Assembly (NCBI GenBank): GCA_041672845.1
Contig: JBAYYV010000004.1
Location: forward strand, 161,934-225,933
Reading direction: 5' to 3'
Length of the DNA: 64,000 nucleotides
Source: JBAYDV01 sp041672845
Lineage (GTDB): Bacteria > Bacteroidota > Bacteroidia > Bacteroidales > UBA932
This document shows, piece by piece, positions 19,144-28,102 of this stretch (the first letter of the stretch is position 1; the number at the start of each line of letters is the position of its first letter). The position numbers and the translations under genes are program-made. A model generated the notes under the pieces. It worked only from the letters and a program-made list of their open reading frames with translations. It ran no database searches and had not been told where the DNA came from.

Positions 19144-19863
19144 ATGACTAGACTAAGCGTCAATATTAATAAATTTGCTACTCTACGCAATGCTCGTGGA
19201 GCAAATATGCCTAATATTATTAAGACTGCTATGGATTGTGAAAGATTTGGTGCACAAGGAATAACTGTTCATCCTCGTCCTGATGAAAGACATATTAAAT
19301 ATCAAGATGTAAGAAATTTAAAACCCATATTAACTACAGAATTTAATATAGAAGGTAATCCTATAAAAGCTTTCCAAGAATTAGTAATAGCTAACACTCC
19401 TAATCAGGTAACTATGGTTCCTGATTCAGAAAATGTTATTACTTCTAATACAGGTTGGGATACTATTAAAAATAAGAAGTTTTTACAAGAGATGTGTAAA
19501 CTTTTTAAAAGTTATGGTATTCGTACTTCTATTTTCATAGATCCTGATGTAGAAATGATTAAACATGCTGCTGACTGCGGCTGTGACCGTGTAGAATTAT
19601 ATACTGAAAGTTATGCTAAGAATTATTCTATAAATAAAGAACTGTCCATTGCTAAATATTATAAGGCTGCAGAACAAGCAAAAAAATCCGGACTTGGATT
19701 AAATGCTGGACATGATTTAAATCTAGACAATCTTAAATATTTCTGTGAAACTATTCCATGGATAGACGAAGTTTCTATAGGGCATGCTCTTGTATGTGAG
19801 GCTCTTTACTTAGGTTTAGATAATACTATTAATCTATACTTAAAAGAACTCAACAATTTTTAG
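19144..19863 (+). CDS. pdxJ: Pyridoxine 5'-phosphate synthase
   Basis: Condenses 3-amino-2-oxopropyl phosphate with deoxyxylulose 5-phosphate to make pyridoxine phosphate. The N-terminus is TRLSVNINKFATLRNARG, followed by GITVHPRPDERHI and the late glycine-rich segment GLGLNAGHDLN with HALVCEALYLGL near the end, all family hallmarks. Length of 239 residues is exact for the family. It is divergent from nadK; the 110-bp gap holds both promoters. Confidence 0.96.
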   Translation: MTRLSVNINKFATLRNARGANMPNIIKTAMDCERFGAQGITVHPRPDERHIKYQDVRNLKPILTTEFNIEGNPIKAFQELVIANTPNQVTMVPDSENVITSNTGWDTIKNKKFLQEMCKLFKSYGIRTSIFIDPDVEMIKHAADCGCDRVELYTESYAKNYSINKELSIAKYYKAAEQAKKSGLGLNAGHDLNLDNLKYFCETIPWIDEVSIGHALVCEALYLGLDNTINLYLKELNNF

Positions 19864-19871
19864 TATATTTG
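19864..19871 (+). promoter_or_regulatory. -7 element for the OmpH-like lipoprotein gene
   Basis: TATATTTG matches TAnnTTTG and starts immediately after the pdxJ stop codon, leaving a leader of about 100 bases before the next gene. Confidence 0.5.
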
Positions 19872-19974
19872 TAGGTGTTTTTAAAAAATTATAGCTGTTT
19901 ATAATAATAATTGTAGCTGTTTATAATCTTATTAAAAAAACGAATATTAAACATTTTTACATAATAAATTACAC

Positions 19975-20565
19975 ATGAAAAAAATTACTCTTTATTTAAC
20001 TTTAGTGTTACTTGCTTCATTTACTTTCACATCATGTATGAATCAAGATAATCCAGAAACTAATACTGCTGAACATTCTACAGTTAAAAGTGAAATTGCA
20101 TACATTCAAATAGACAGTTTAATTCAAGGTTATGATATGTTTTCTGACCTAACTACTGAACTTGAAAGTAAAGCCGAAATAATTCGTAAAGATTTAAATA
20201 AAAAAGGTCGTGCTTTTCAGAATTCTGCTAAAGATTTAGATAGCAGAATGAAAAAAGGTACTATTACTTCTTATGAAGCTAATAATCAAAGAACTATTCT
20301 TTTAAAACGTCAAGAAAATCTTCAGAATTATTCTAATCAGAAATCTCAAGAAATGTCTGAAGAACAACAAGTAATGATTAATAAAGTAATGGATGCTATT
20401 CAAACTTATGTAGTAGAATTCAACAAGACAGCTAATTACAAGATGATTCTTACAAATAGTAATGTTTCTAACACTATTCTTACGGCTGATCCTGCTTTAA
20501 ATATTACTGATCAGATTCTTAAAGGCATTAACGAAGAATACATTAAAAATAAGAAAAATAAATAG
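19975..20565 (+). CDS. OmpH/Skp-like lipoprotein
   Basis: Predicted lipoprotein with the lipid cysteine at residue 21 (TFTSC). The body resembles OmpH/Skp: an early strand IAYIQIDSLIQGYDM, then a long coiled-coil of Lys, Glu and Gln residues from about 60 to 145, then a C-terminal strand. Length of 196 residues. It may be a membrane-anchored variant of the chaperone at 14163; that role is inferred from the fold only. Its stop codon overlaps by one base the GTG start of the glycosyltransferase. Confidence 0.8.
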   Translation: MKKITLYLTLVLLASFTFTSCMNQDNPETNTAEHSTVKSEIAYIQIDSLIQGYDMFSDLTTELESKAEIIRKDLNKKGRAFQNSAKDLDSRMKKGTITSYEANNQRTILLKRQENLQNYSNQKSQEMSEEQQVMINKVMDAIQTYVVEFNKTANYKMILTNSNVSNTILTADPALNITDQILKGINEEYIKNKKNK

Positions 20566-21692
20566 TGAAAATAGCGATTCTATCCTGTTTTTATCCTTAT
20601 AGAGGAGGAATAGCCCAGTTTAATGATTTATTAATAAAGGAATTGGGCCAAGAGCATACTGTCAAAGCATATAATTTTTCAAGACAATATCCTAACTTCT
20701 TTTTCCCTGGAAAAACTCAGTTTGTAGAATCTTATGATAAAGCCGTATCTAAGGAGCCTAATGCTTTTTTAGATACGGCTAATCCTTTTTCTTATATAAA
20801 AACGGCCAAAAATATTAATAAGTGGAAACCTGATATTCTTATCACTAGGTATTGGATGTCTTATTTCGCCCCTTCTCTAGGTTATGTAGCTCGTCATGTC
20901 AGTAAAGATTGTAAAAAAATAGCGATCATAGATAATGTGATTCCTCACGAAAAACATTTCTTCGATAAGCCTCTTACTAAATACTTTTTAAAATCTAATG
21001 ATGGTTTCATTACTTTATGTAAGACTGTAGAAAATGATCTCCTTTCTTTTAAGGCTGACGCCCATATAATCACCACCCCTCACCCTCTTTATTGTTCCTT
21101 CGGGAACAAAATAGAGAGAGATAAAGCTTGTGAATTATTAAAATTGTCACCGGATAAAAATAACATTTTATTCTTCGGCCTTATTCGAAAATATAAAGGT
21201 CTTGATATTTTAATTAAAGCTTTTTCACTTCTTAATAATAATTACCGTTTAATAATAGCTGGAGAACCTTATGGATCATTCGATGAATATCAAAAACTCA
21301 TTGACGCCAGTCCAAACAAAAAAAACATTTCTCTTTATAATCGTTATATTCCAGATACTGAAGTTTATAAATATTTTAGTGCTTCTGATGTCTGTGTATT
21401 ACCTTACCGTTCTGCTACTCAGTCTGGTATTAGTTCTATAGCATATAATTTTGATTTGCCTATGATAACTACTAGTGTAGGGGGACTTAAAGAAACTATT
21501 GGAGATAATGGTACAGGAATTATAACAGAGTCAGAGGAACCTGAAGAAATCGCAGCAAAAATTGACTATTATTTCTCAAATGATGAAATTAGAGAATCAT
21601 TAATAAATAATATAAAAATAGAAAAAGAAAAATTATCTTGGAAGAAATTTGCTAAGAAAATCATCGAACTTTATAAAACACTCTACAAATGA
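20565..21692 (+). CDS. Family 4 glycosyltransferase
   Basis: GT-B fold retaining glycosyltransferase. The N-terminus KIAILSCFYPYRGGIAQF carries the glycine-rich loop. The C-terminal domain has NNILFFGLIRKYKGLDILIKAF and SDVCVLPYRSATQSGISSIAY, the family E-x7-E-like region here reading as a Gln-Ser variant common in this subgroup. The start is GTG at 20565, overlapping the previous stop by one base. It overlaps purC by 4 bp (ATGA). Acceptor and sugar unknown; there is no polysaccharide cluster nearby. Confidence 0.88.
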   Translation: MKIAILSCFYPYRGGIAQFNDLLIKELGQEHTVKAYNFSRQYPNFFFPGKTQFVESYDKAVSKEPNAFLDTANPFSYIKTAKNINKWKPDILITRYWMSYFAPSLGYVARHVSKDCKKIAIIDNVIPHEKHFFDKPLTKYFLKSNDGFITLCKTVENDLLSFKADAHIITTPHPLYCSFGNKIERDKACELLKLSPDKNNILFFGLIRKYKGLDILIKAFSLLNNNYRLIIAGEPYGSFDEYQKLIDASPNKKNISLYNRYIPDTEVYKYFSASDVCVLPYRSATQSGISSIAYNFDLPMITTSVGGLKETIGDNGTGIITESEEPEEIAAKIDYYFSNDEIRESLINNIKIEKEKLSWKKFAKKIIELYKTLYK

Positions 21693-22642
21693 AAGCAATA
21701 ACTGGAACAGATTTCAATTTTAGAAATCAAACTAAAAAATATGTTGGGAAAGTAAGAGATGTCTATACTATTAATCAAGATTTACTAGTAATGATAGCTA
21801 CCGATAGAATCTCTGCTTTCGATGTCGTACTACCTAAAGGAATTCCATTTAAAGGTCAAGTACTTAATCAGATAGCTTCTTTATTTCTGGATAGTACTGA
21901 AGATATCGTTAAAAATTGGAAAATAGCTTCACCAGATCCCATGGTAACATGTGGATATAACTGCCCAGGTCTTCCTGTAGAAATGATAGTTAGAGCTTAT
22001 CTTACTGGTAGCTCATGGAGGACTTATCAAGAAGGTTCTAGAGAAATATGTGGAGTACCTATTCTAGATGGCATGAAAGAACATCAGAGATTTGAGCATC
22101 CTATTATCACTCCTACTACTAAAGCTGAGATAGGTGATCATGATGCTAACATATCACGTGAAGAAATAATATCACAAGGTCTTGTATCAGAAGAAGATTA
22201 CAAGAAACTTGAAGAATATTCTCTTAAACTTTTCGAAAGAGGAACTAAAATGGCAGCTGAAAGAGGTCTTATTTTAGTAGATACTAAATATGAATTTGGT
22301 AAAAAAGATGGAGAAATCTATTTAATCGATGAAATTCATACTCCTGATTCTTCTAGGTATTTCTATGCTAACAGATACCAAGAAAAATTTGAAAAAGGTG
22401 AACCCCAAAAACAACTTTCAAAAGAATTTGTTAGAGAATGGCTTATGTCAGAAGGCTTTTCTGGACAAGAAGGACAGAAAATTCCTACTATGACAGAAGA
22501 GATTATTAAATCTATCTCTGAAAGATACATTGAATTATTTGAAAAAATCACTGGCAAGAAATTTGTGCCACAGCCTTATAATGATAATTCTTTCACAAGA
22601 ATAGAAACTAACATTGAAAATTTACTTGCAAGATTTATATGA
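21689..22642 (+). CDS. purC: SAICAR synthase
   Basis: Phosphoribosylaminoimidazole-succinocarboxamide synthase of purine synthesis. Motifs include VGKVRDVYTI, TDRISAFDVVLPKGIPFKGQ, RAYLTGSSWRTYQEG and LIDEIHTPDSSRYF. The 317-residue length fits the longer form found in Bacteroidetes. It overlaps the glycosyltransferase by 4 bp and the LysM gene by 4 bp, so the three are translationally coupled. Confidence 0.96.
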   Translation: MKAITGTDFNFRNQTKKYVGKVRDVYTINQDLLVMIATDRISAFDVVLPKGIPFKGQVLNQIASLFLDSTEDIVKNWKIASPDPMVTCGYNCPGLPVEMIVRAYLTGSSWRTYQEGSREICGVPILDGMKEHQRFEHPIITPTTKAEIGDHDANISREEIISQGLVSEEDYKKLEEYSLKLFERGTKMAAERGLILVDTKYEFGKKDGEIYLIDEIHTPDSSRYFYANRYQEKFEKGEPQKQLSKEFVREWLMSEGFSGQEGQKIPTMTEEIIKSISERYIELFEKITGKKFVPQPYNDNSFTRIETNIENLLARFI

Positions 22643-24471
22643 TTAAAAAACTAAGCATAATATTAAGTTTCCTAGTATTTATTTTACCGAATACTTCTGC
22701 TATTTCTCAAAATTATGTCACTCCTCCAGTAGAGATATCCCAAGAAATAGTTAAAATAAATAATAATACTTTTTACATTCATAAAGTTCTAAAAAAACAA
22801 ACTTTATATTCTATATCTAAAAAGTATCAAATATCTCTAGCAGAAATTCAAAAAAATAATAAGAAAACACTCAAGAAAGGTCTTATAGTAGGTATGTTAT
22901 TATACATCCCTACTAACAAAAATCTTCCTAAAACTTCTATTACTGGAACTATTCAGAATATACAGGGGACGACTCAGGACAAACAAATATCTGTAATAAA
23001 AGATGATATAGATACTGTAATTATAGAGAAAGGTAGGTACGAAAAACATAAAGTTAGATGGTATGAAACTATAGAAGATGTAGCTGATAAGTATGATGTA
23101 TCTGTAGAATCTATCATATTACTAAATAGATTAAAAGAATCCAAAGTTCATAAAAGACAAAAATTATATATTCCAGATGCTAAATTCATAGAAGAAAATT
23201 TTAACAATAAAAAAGAAAAACCTCTAACTGAATCTCTTTTCGAACCTCAAGATAATGCAGAAAATGAGTTAAATAATTTAACATCATATGTCAATAGTGA
23301 AAATTATAAATATAATGAACGTACTTATCATATAGCTTTCGTTCTGCCTATTAATATGCACGATAGTATTAAAAATGCATCTTCTTTTATGATAGATTTT
23401 TATTCTGGAGTCCAGTTAGCTATTAAAGATTTACAATATCATTATGATTTAAGTCGATATAGAATTAGTTTAATAGATATGAGTGATTATTCTGATATTT
23501 ATGAATTAGTTAATAGTAGAATTTTAGATGATTGCGAATTAATAGTAGGGCCTATAAACCCCCAAGATTTACAAGTAATGGCCGAATTCGGTCTGAAACA
23601 TAGAATACCGATAGTATCTCCACTTGATTATAGAACTAAAGATTTATGTATTAATAATCCTTATTTCTTCCAGTATCCTACTACTATGGAAAGTACCCAA
23701 GATTCTATAGTTAAGCATATAAATTTAGATTCTCACATTACTATTATTTCTGAAAAAGATATTAATGATTCAGCTACTGATTACGGTTACGAATTATTTA
23801 ATCAAAAACACATTCTATATGATAGTCTATGTTATAATAAATTAGGAGATGAAAATACTCCTATTCTTATTAAAAGTAAATTAGATACACTGAAGAAAAA
23901 TTCCGTATATGTTTTATCAGAAAGTAATACTTTCGTTACTGATGCTTTAAGAAATTTAAAAGCTATTGGCACAAATGATAGTATTAGTATTACTGTATAT
24001 GGACAACCCAAATGGGCAAATCTTAAGAACATAGAACAAAAAACCTTACATATTCTAAACACTCATCTATATTGTATATATTATACAGATTATCATAATC
24101 CAAATACTATAAATTTCGTGAAGAACTATGTAGATATTTATAAATGTGATCCTTCCAAAATGGCCATACAAGGTTATGATATAACCACATATTTTATGTC
24201 TGCCTTATCTGAATATGGAAGAGAATTTCCTATTTATTTAAACAATTTCAACAAATCACTTATTCAGTCTGATATTCACTTTATTAGTAAATCTTATAAT
24301 AATGGATTTATTAATACAGCTACTAGAAATATAATCTATTTACCAAAGTGGAAAATGTGGTATTCTCATAATATCGAAGGGATCACTGAACCTATAGAAA
24401 TCATTAATCCTATAGAAACTATAGATTCATTACAGATAAAGCCTTTAGATTCCTTACAAACAAGCCTTTAG
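22639..24471 (+). CDS. LysM-domain protein with periplasmic-binding-like C-terminus
   Basis: Exported protein (signal peptide to about residue 24, before QNYVTPP). Two LysM peptidoglycan-binding repeats are visible, at about 48-95 (YIHKVLKKQTLYSISKKYQIS...) and 135-180 (HKVRWYETIEDVADKYDVS...). The rest (about 230-590) resembles a periplasmic binding protein type I fold, with FVLPINMHDS and IVGPINPQDLQVMAEFG. Proteins of this layout are common next to purC in Bacteroidales; their function is not established. The last residues (SLQIKPLDSLQTSL) are encoded by a 23/24-bp tandem repeat that continues past the stop codon. Confidence 0.82.
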   Translation: MIKKLSIILSFLVFILPNTSAISQNYVTPPVEISQEIVKINNNTFYIHKVLKKQTLYSISKKYQISLAEIQKNNKKTLKKGLIVGMLLYIPTNKNLPKTSITGTIQNIQGTTQDKQISVIKDDIDTVIIEKGRYEKHKVRWYETIEDVADKYDVSVESIILLNRLKESKVHKRQKLYIPDAKFIEENFNNKKEKPLTESLFEPQDNAENELNNLTSYVNSENYKYNERTYHIAFVLPINMHDSIKNASSFMIDFYSGVQLAIKDLQYHYDLSRYRISLIDMSDYSDIYELVNSRILDDCELIVGPINPQDLQVMAEFGLKHRIPIVSPLDYRTKDLCINNPYFFQYPTTMESTQDSIVKHINLDSHITIISEKDINDSATDYGYELFNQKHILYDSLCYNKLGDENTPILIKSKLDTLKKNSVYVLSESNTFVTDALRNLKAIGTNDSISITVYGQPKWANLKNIEQKTLHILNTHLYCIYYTDYHNPNTINFVKNYVDIYKCDPSKMAIQGYDITTYFMSALSEYGREFPIYLNNFNKSLIQSDIHFISKSYNNGFINTATRNIIYLPKWKMWYSHNIEGITEPIEIINPIETIDSLQIKPLDSLQTSL

Positions 24472-24557
24472 ATTCCTTACAAATAAAGACTTTAGATTCC
24501 TTACAAACAAGCCTTTAGATTCCTTATAAATAAGACTTTAGATTCCTTACAAATAAA
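24441..24557 (+). repeat. Five tandem copies of a 23/24-bp repeat across the LysM gene end
   Basis: Copies start at 24441, 24464, 24488, 24511 and 24534, each a variant of RCYTTTAGATTCCTTAYAAA. The first copy and the start of the second encode the last residues of the LysM protein. Because some copies are 23 bases long, the reading frame shifts from copy to copy and the protein stops in the second copy. Confidence 0.9.
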
Positions 24558-24800
24558 CAAACAATTAATTAATAACTAATCAACCTTTAAAACGCATAAC
24601 TGATTATAATATAGGATATTATCTGTAGTAATACTTATAAAGTAATGCGAAAAGGTTAACTTATGTCTTATAAATCTATTCGTTTGATGTATGGATTACT
24701 TATTTGGATATACGTACATTAAAAAAATCAATAATTTCAGTAATTATTGTGAAAGTTGATAAATATTGTGAGAGTTGATATTTCATTATATTCATTTTAT
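24558..24800. other. Unassigned gap before the 72-bp repeat array
   Basis: AT-rich sequence without a credible gene or terminator. A near-perfect 15-base direct repeat (ATTGTGARAGTTGAT) occurs at about 24746 and 24765. Confidence 0.4.
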
Positions 24801-25241
24801 GGAAATGTCATTTTAGGTCATACAAAGCTGATTTCGTTATTTCCTAGTTCTAAAAAGGCTGATTTTACTATAGGAAATGTCATTTCAGGTCATAGAAAGC
24901 CGATTTCGTTATTTCCTAGTATGATTTTGGTAGTTTTTGGAATAGGAAATGTCATTTTAGGTCATACAAAGCTGATTTCGTTATTTCCTAGTATGATTTT
25001 GGTAGTTTTTGGAATAGGAAATGTCATTTTAGGTCATAGAAAGCACTTTTCGTTATTTCCTAGTTCTAAAAAGGCTGATTTTACTATAGGAAATGTCATT
25101 TCAGGTCATAGAAAGCACTTTTCGTTATTTCCTAGTTCTAAAAAGGCTGATTTTACTATAGGAAATGTCATTTCAGGTCATAGAAAGCACTTTTCGTTAT
25201 TTCCTAGTATGATTTTGGTAGTTTTTGGAATAGGAAATGTC
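24801..25241. repeat. Six-unit 72-bp mosaic tandem array
   Basis: Six consecutive 72-bp units start at 24801, 24873, 24945, 25017, 25089 and 25161, with a 9-base partial unit at 25233. Every unit carries GGAAATGTCATTT and TTATTTCCTAG; from unit 2 on, TAGGAAAT and ATTTCCTA form inverted pairs, so stems alternate with about 24- and 32-base loops. Variation is modular: one block has two alternatives (beginning TTCTAAAAAGG or TATGATTTTGG), another has three (RAAGCTGATTT, RAAGCCGATTT, RAAGCACTTTT), and one T/C site varies, in different combinations. Because 72 is divisible by three, one frame stays open through the whole array, but it lacks a good start codon. Function unknown. Confidence 0.93.
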
Positions 25242-25287
25242 TAAATCAGCCTCACAGAGATCATTTTGTGATTTACTCACTTTTCAT

Positions 25288-25333
25288 ATTAGAATAAATA
25301 TGAAAACATTAGAATAAATATGAAAACATTAGA
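25288..25333. repeat. 20-bp direct repeat
   Basis: ATTAGAATAAATATGAAAAC occurs twice in tandem (25288 and 25308), followed by the first six bases of a third copy. The surrounding 25242-25457 shows no gene. Confidence 0.85.
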
Positions 25334-25457
25334 AATTTCATTTGAGAAATAAAAGGCATCTGCAGTCTACTATTAAAATGAGAAATTGTGACCTTTCATG
25401 TTTTCTGATGTTTTAATTACTGATTTTATAAGAGCGGACTAACTCTGTTTATATAAA

Positions 25458-25488
25458 AAAAAGGAAGTGTTTATAACACTTCCTTTTT
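25458..25488. terminator. Bidirectional terminator
   Basis: A 14-bp perfect stem (25458-25471 with 25475-25488; core GGAAGTGTT / AACACTTCC) with a three-base loop and A/T runs on both sides. It ends the minus-strand operon after pepP and would also stop rightward transcripts from the repeat array. Confidence 0.93.
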
Positions 25489-25519
25489 CTTTTATTTATA
25501 GAATTCTAAATTATATAAA

Positions 25520-27268
25520 TTAGAATTTTCTATTTACATCTCTAGTATTAAATTTCTTTAACCATTTCTTTTCATCTTCATCTAAAAGATTAAAATTAAT
25601 AGGTCTTTCATCAATAGGAACTTTAGTAATAGTCTTAAATCTACAGAACTGACCTCTTGCAGTAGTAGTCCAAGGTTCTATAATGAAAGTATTTTCATGT
25701 CTAATACCCCATTTACCTTCTACATATAAAGCAGGTTCATCAGACATTACCATATAATTATGAAGTTTTACAGAATTTTCTTCCATTCTTATACTCTGAG
25801 GACCTTCATGTACACATAATCTGTGTCCAATTCCGTGACAAGTACCATGATAATACATTCTACCAGCATTCATAATAGGACCTCTAGCTATAATATCTAA
25901 TAAACAACCTCTTAACCCTGGTACAAAATGAAATTTAGCTAAATCTATAGTACCCTTCAATGCTATAGTATAATCATCTTTCTGTTCTTGTGACATTTCT
26001 CCTAGAGGAATAGTTCTAGTCGTATCAGTCGTACCATAAGTATAATGTGCTCCTGAATCTATCAATACGATTCCTTTAGGTTTAAGAACAGTAGCAGATT
26101 TTTCATCTTTAGCAGCATAATGAGGTAAAGCTGCATTTTCTTGGTAAGCTACTATAGGCTGAAAACTTTCACCCAAATAATCTGGGCATTCTTTACGGAA
26201 CTCGATTAATTTCTGACCTACTTGATATTCATTAATACCCTTATCTCTATTTTCTTCTAGATATATTAATAATTTACGCCAAGCTTTAGCATCTTCCCAA
26301 TAAGCTTGATAAAAACCATTTAATTCAATAGGATTTTTGATAGCTTTAAACCATGAAATAGTACCACCATCAGTAGGATCTGGTAAAACAGAAGGGAATG
26401 GACCAGTTTCATGAATATTTTCAAGAGCAGCCAAATAATTCTTAGCTGTAATCTTATTACGTGAAAATATTCTAATGATATTTTTTGGTAATTTAGTTAA
26501 ATAAGGGGTAAATTCTTCATAGTCATGAAGTATTACTTCTGATGTAGATAAACTCTTAATAGCAGCTTCTTCTAACATTTCCTTTCTAATAAAAAGATGT
26601 AAACTATCTTTCATTATAATAGCATATGATAAAAAAAGAGGATTATATTCTACATCAGTTCCCCTGATATTAAATAGCCAAGCTATTTCATCCAATTCAG
26701 AAATAATGTAAACAAAATCCATAGGAGCATTTAATGTATCACATATTCTTTTATGTTTACTTTCTATTGACTCTCCAGAAATAGTTTCATCCATATTTAA
26801 TATAGGATTAAACTGAATAGGAGGTCTATCAGACCATATTTTATCAAAAGGATCTTCGATAAGAGTAGCAGTTAAAGGATGTAACTCATCCAATAATTCT
26901 TCATATTCTTGATAAGTAAATAAATCTTCATCCAAAGCTACTATATCTTCTGCTTTTAAGTGAGATTTTAACCAATCTGGAATAGAAGGTGTACCTGGCA
27001 TTCTCATCTTCATTAATTCTATTTCACTACCGTCTAAATCCTTAGCAGCCTGAATAAAATATCTAGAATCAGTCCAAAGTGCAGCATTTTTTTGTGAAAT
27101 AACTAAAGTTCCAGCGGAACCATGAAATCCCGAAAGCCAAGAACGACAACCATAATATTCAGGTATATATTCTCCAAAATGAGGGTCATTTGATGGAATT
27201 ATCATAGCTGATATGTCTTCCTTTTTTAAGACATCTCTTAAAGCAGCTATAGCTTCTTTTCTATACAT
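25520..27268 (-). CDS. pepP: Xaa-Pro aminopeptidase (M24B)
   Basis: Cytosolic metallo-aminopeptidase that releases N-terminal residues before proline. Two creatinase-type N-terminal domains precede the pita-bread catalytic domain. Metal ligands are visible in IDSGAHYTYGTTDTTR, in HGTCHGIGHRLCVHEGP and in the glutamate of RHENTFII. The family M24C tail ends the protein. Length of 582 residues matches the long, eukaryote-like aminopeptidase P. It is the last gene of the trxB operon, 6 bp after nagB. Confidence 0.93.
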   Translation of the reverse strand: MYRKEAIAALRDVLKKEDISAMIIPSNDPHFGEYIPEYYGCRSWLSGFHGSAGTLVISQKNAALWTDSRYFIQAAKDLDGSEIELMKMRMPGTPSIPDWLKSHLKAEDIVALDEDLFTYQEYEELLDELHPLTATLIEDPFDKIWSDRPPIQFNPILNMDETISGESIESKHKRICDTLNAPMDFVYIISELDEIAWLFNIRGTDVEYNPLFLSYAIIMKDSLHLFIRKEMLEEAAIKSLSTSEVILHDYEEFTPYLTKLPKNIIRIFSRNKITAKNYLAALENIHETGPFPSVLPDPTDGGTISWFKAIKNPIELNGFYQAYWEDAKAWRKLLIYLEENRDKGINEYQVGQKLIEFRKECPDYLGESFQPIVAYQENAALPHYAAKDEKSATVLKPKGIVLIDSGAHYTYGTTDTTRTIPLGEMSQEQKDDYTIALKGTIDLAKFHFVPGLRGCLLDIIARGPIMNAGRMYYHGTCHGIGHRLCVHEGPQSIRMEENSVKLHNYMVMSDEPALYVEGKWGIRHENTFIIEPWTTTARGQFCRFKTITKVPIDERPINFNLLDEDEKKWLKKFNTRDVNRKF

Positions 27269-27274
27269 AATAAT

Positions 27275-28087
27275 TTATTTTAATAAGTTTTTTGGATCTA
27301 AAACATCCTTTTCTATATCTTTAAAATATCTAAAAGTTCCTACTTTTAACTCATCAGTAGCAGCTTCATCACAAACAATAATACCTTTCTTATGCATCTG
27401 AAGAACTGATACAGTCCACATTTGATTAACAGAACCTTCTATAGCTTCTCTTAAAGCTCTAGCTTTATTATGTCCATTAACTAATATCATTACTTCTTTA
27501 GCATCCATTACAGTACCCACACCTACAGTTAAAGCCGTCTTGGGGACTTTATTAATATCATTATCGAAAAAACGAGAATTAGCAATAATAGTATCTGTTG
27601 TAAGATTTTTCTTTCTAGTACGAGAACTTAACGAAGAACCGGGCTCGTTAAAAGCTATATGACCATCAGGACCTATACCGCCTAAAAATAAATTGATTTT
27701 ACCATAAGAGCAAATCTTAGCTTCATAGGCCTCACATTCTTTCTCTACATCATTAGTATTACCATTAAGAATATTAATATTCTCTTTCTGTATATCTATA
27801 TAATTAAAAAAATTATCGAACATAAAACGATGATAACTTTCAGGATGAGTTTCAGGTAAACCTATATATTCATCCATATTAAACGTAACCACATTTTTAA
27901 AAGAAACCTTTCCAGCTTTATTTAATTTAATTAAAGCCTTATAAGTTCCTATTGGGGTAGAACCTGTAGGTAAACCTAAAACAAAAGGTTTATCAGGAGT
28001 AGGCTTAAATTCGTTTATTTTTTTACAAACATAATTAGCTGACCATTCAGACATCAAGTCATAATCTTTTTCGATAATAAGTCTCAT
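27275..28087 (-). CDS. nagB: Glucosamine-6-phosphate deaminase
   Basis: Converts glucosamine 6-phosphate to fructose 6-phosphate and ammonia. Family motifs include LPTGSTPIGTYKAL, FNMDEYIGL and GGIGPDGHIAFNEPGSSL. At 270 residues it is the single-domain allosteric-type enzyme rather than the long NagB-like protein of some Bacteroidetes. It lies 15 bp after recN. Confidence 0.95.
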   Translation of the reverse strand: MRLIIEKDYDLMSEWSANYVCKKINEFKPTPDKPFVLGLPTGSTPIGTYKALIKLNKAGKVSFKNVVTFNMDEYIGLPETHPESYHRFMFDNFFNYIDIQKENINILNGNTNDVEKECEAYEAKICSYGKINLFLGGIGPDGHIAFNEPGSSLSSRTRKKNLTTDTIIANSRFFDNDINKVPKTALTVGVGTVMDAKEVMILVNGHNKARALREAIEGSVNQMWTVSVLQMHKKGIIVCDEAATDELKVGTFRYFKDIEKDVLDPKNLLK

Positions 28088-28102
28088 AATTAATATTATA
28101 AT

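Noticed and set aside
24801..25241. CRISPR array
   Set aside because: The intervals between conserved blocks recur in identical form in several units instead of being unique spacers, and no cas gene is present.
24756..25244. A 162-codon open frame through the 72-bp repeats
   Set aside because: It has only a TTG start, stays open merely because the unit length is divisible by three, and shows no recognisable domain. I treat the DNA as a repeat array.
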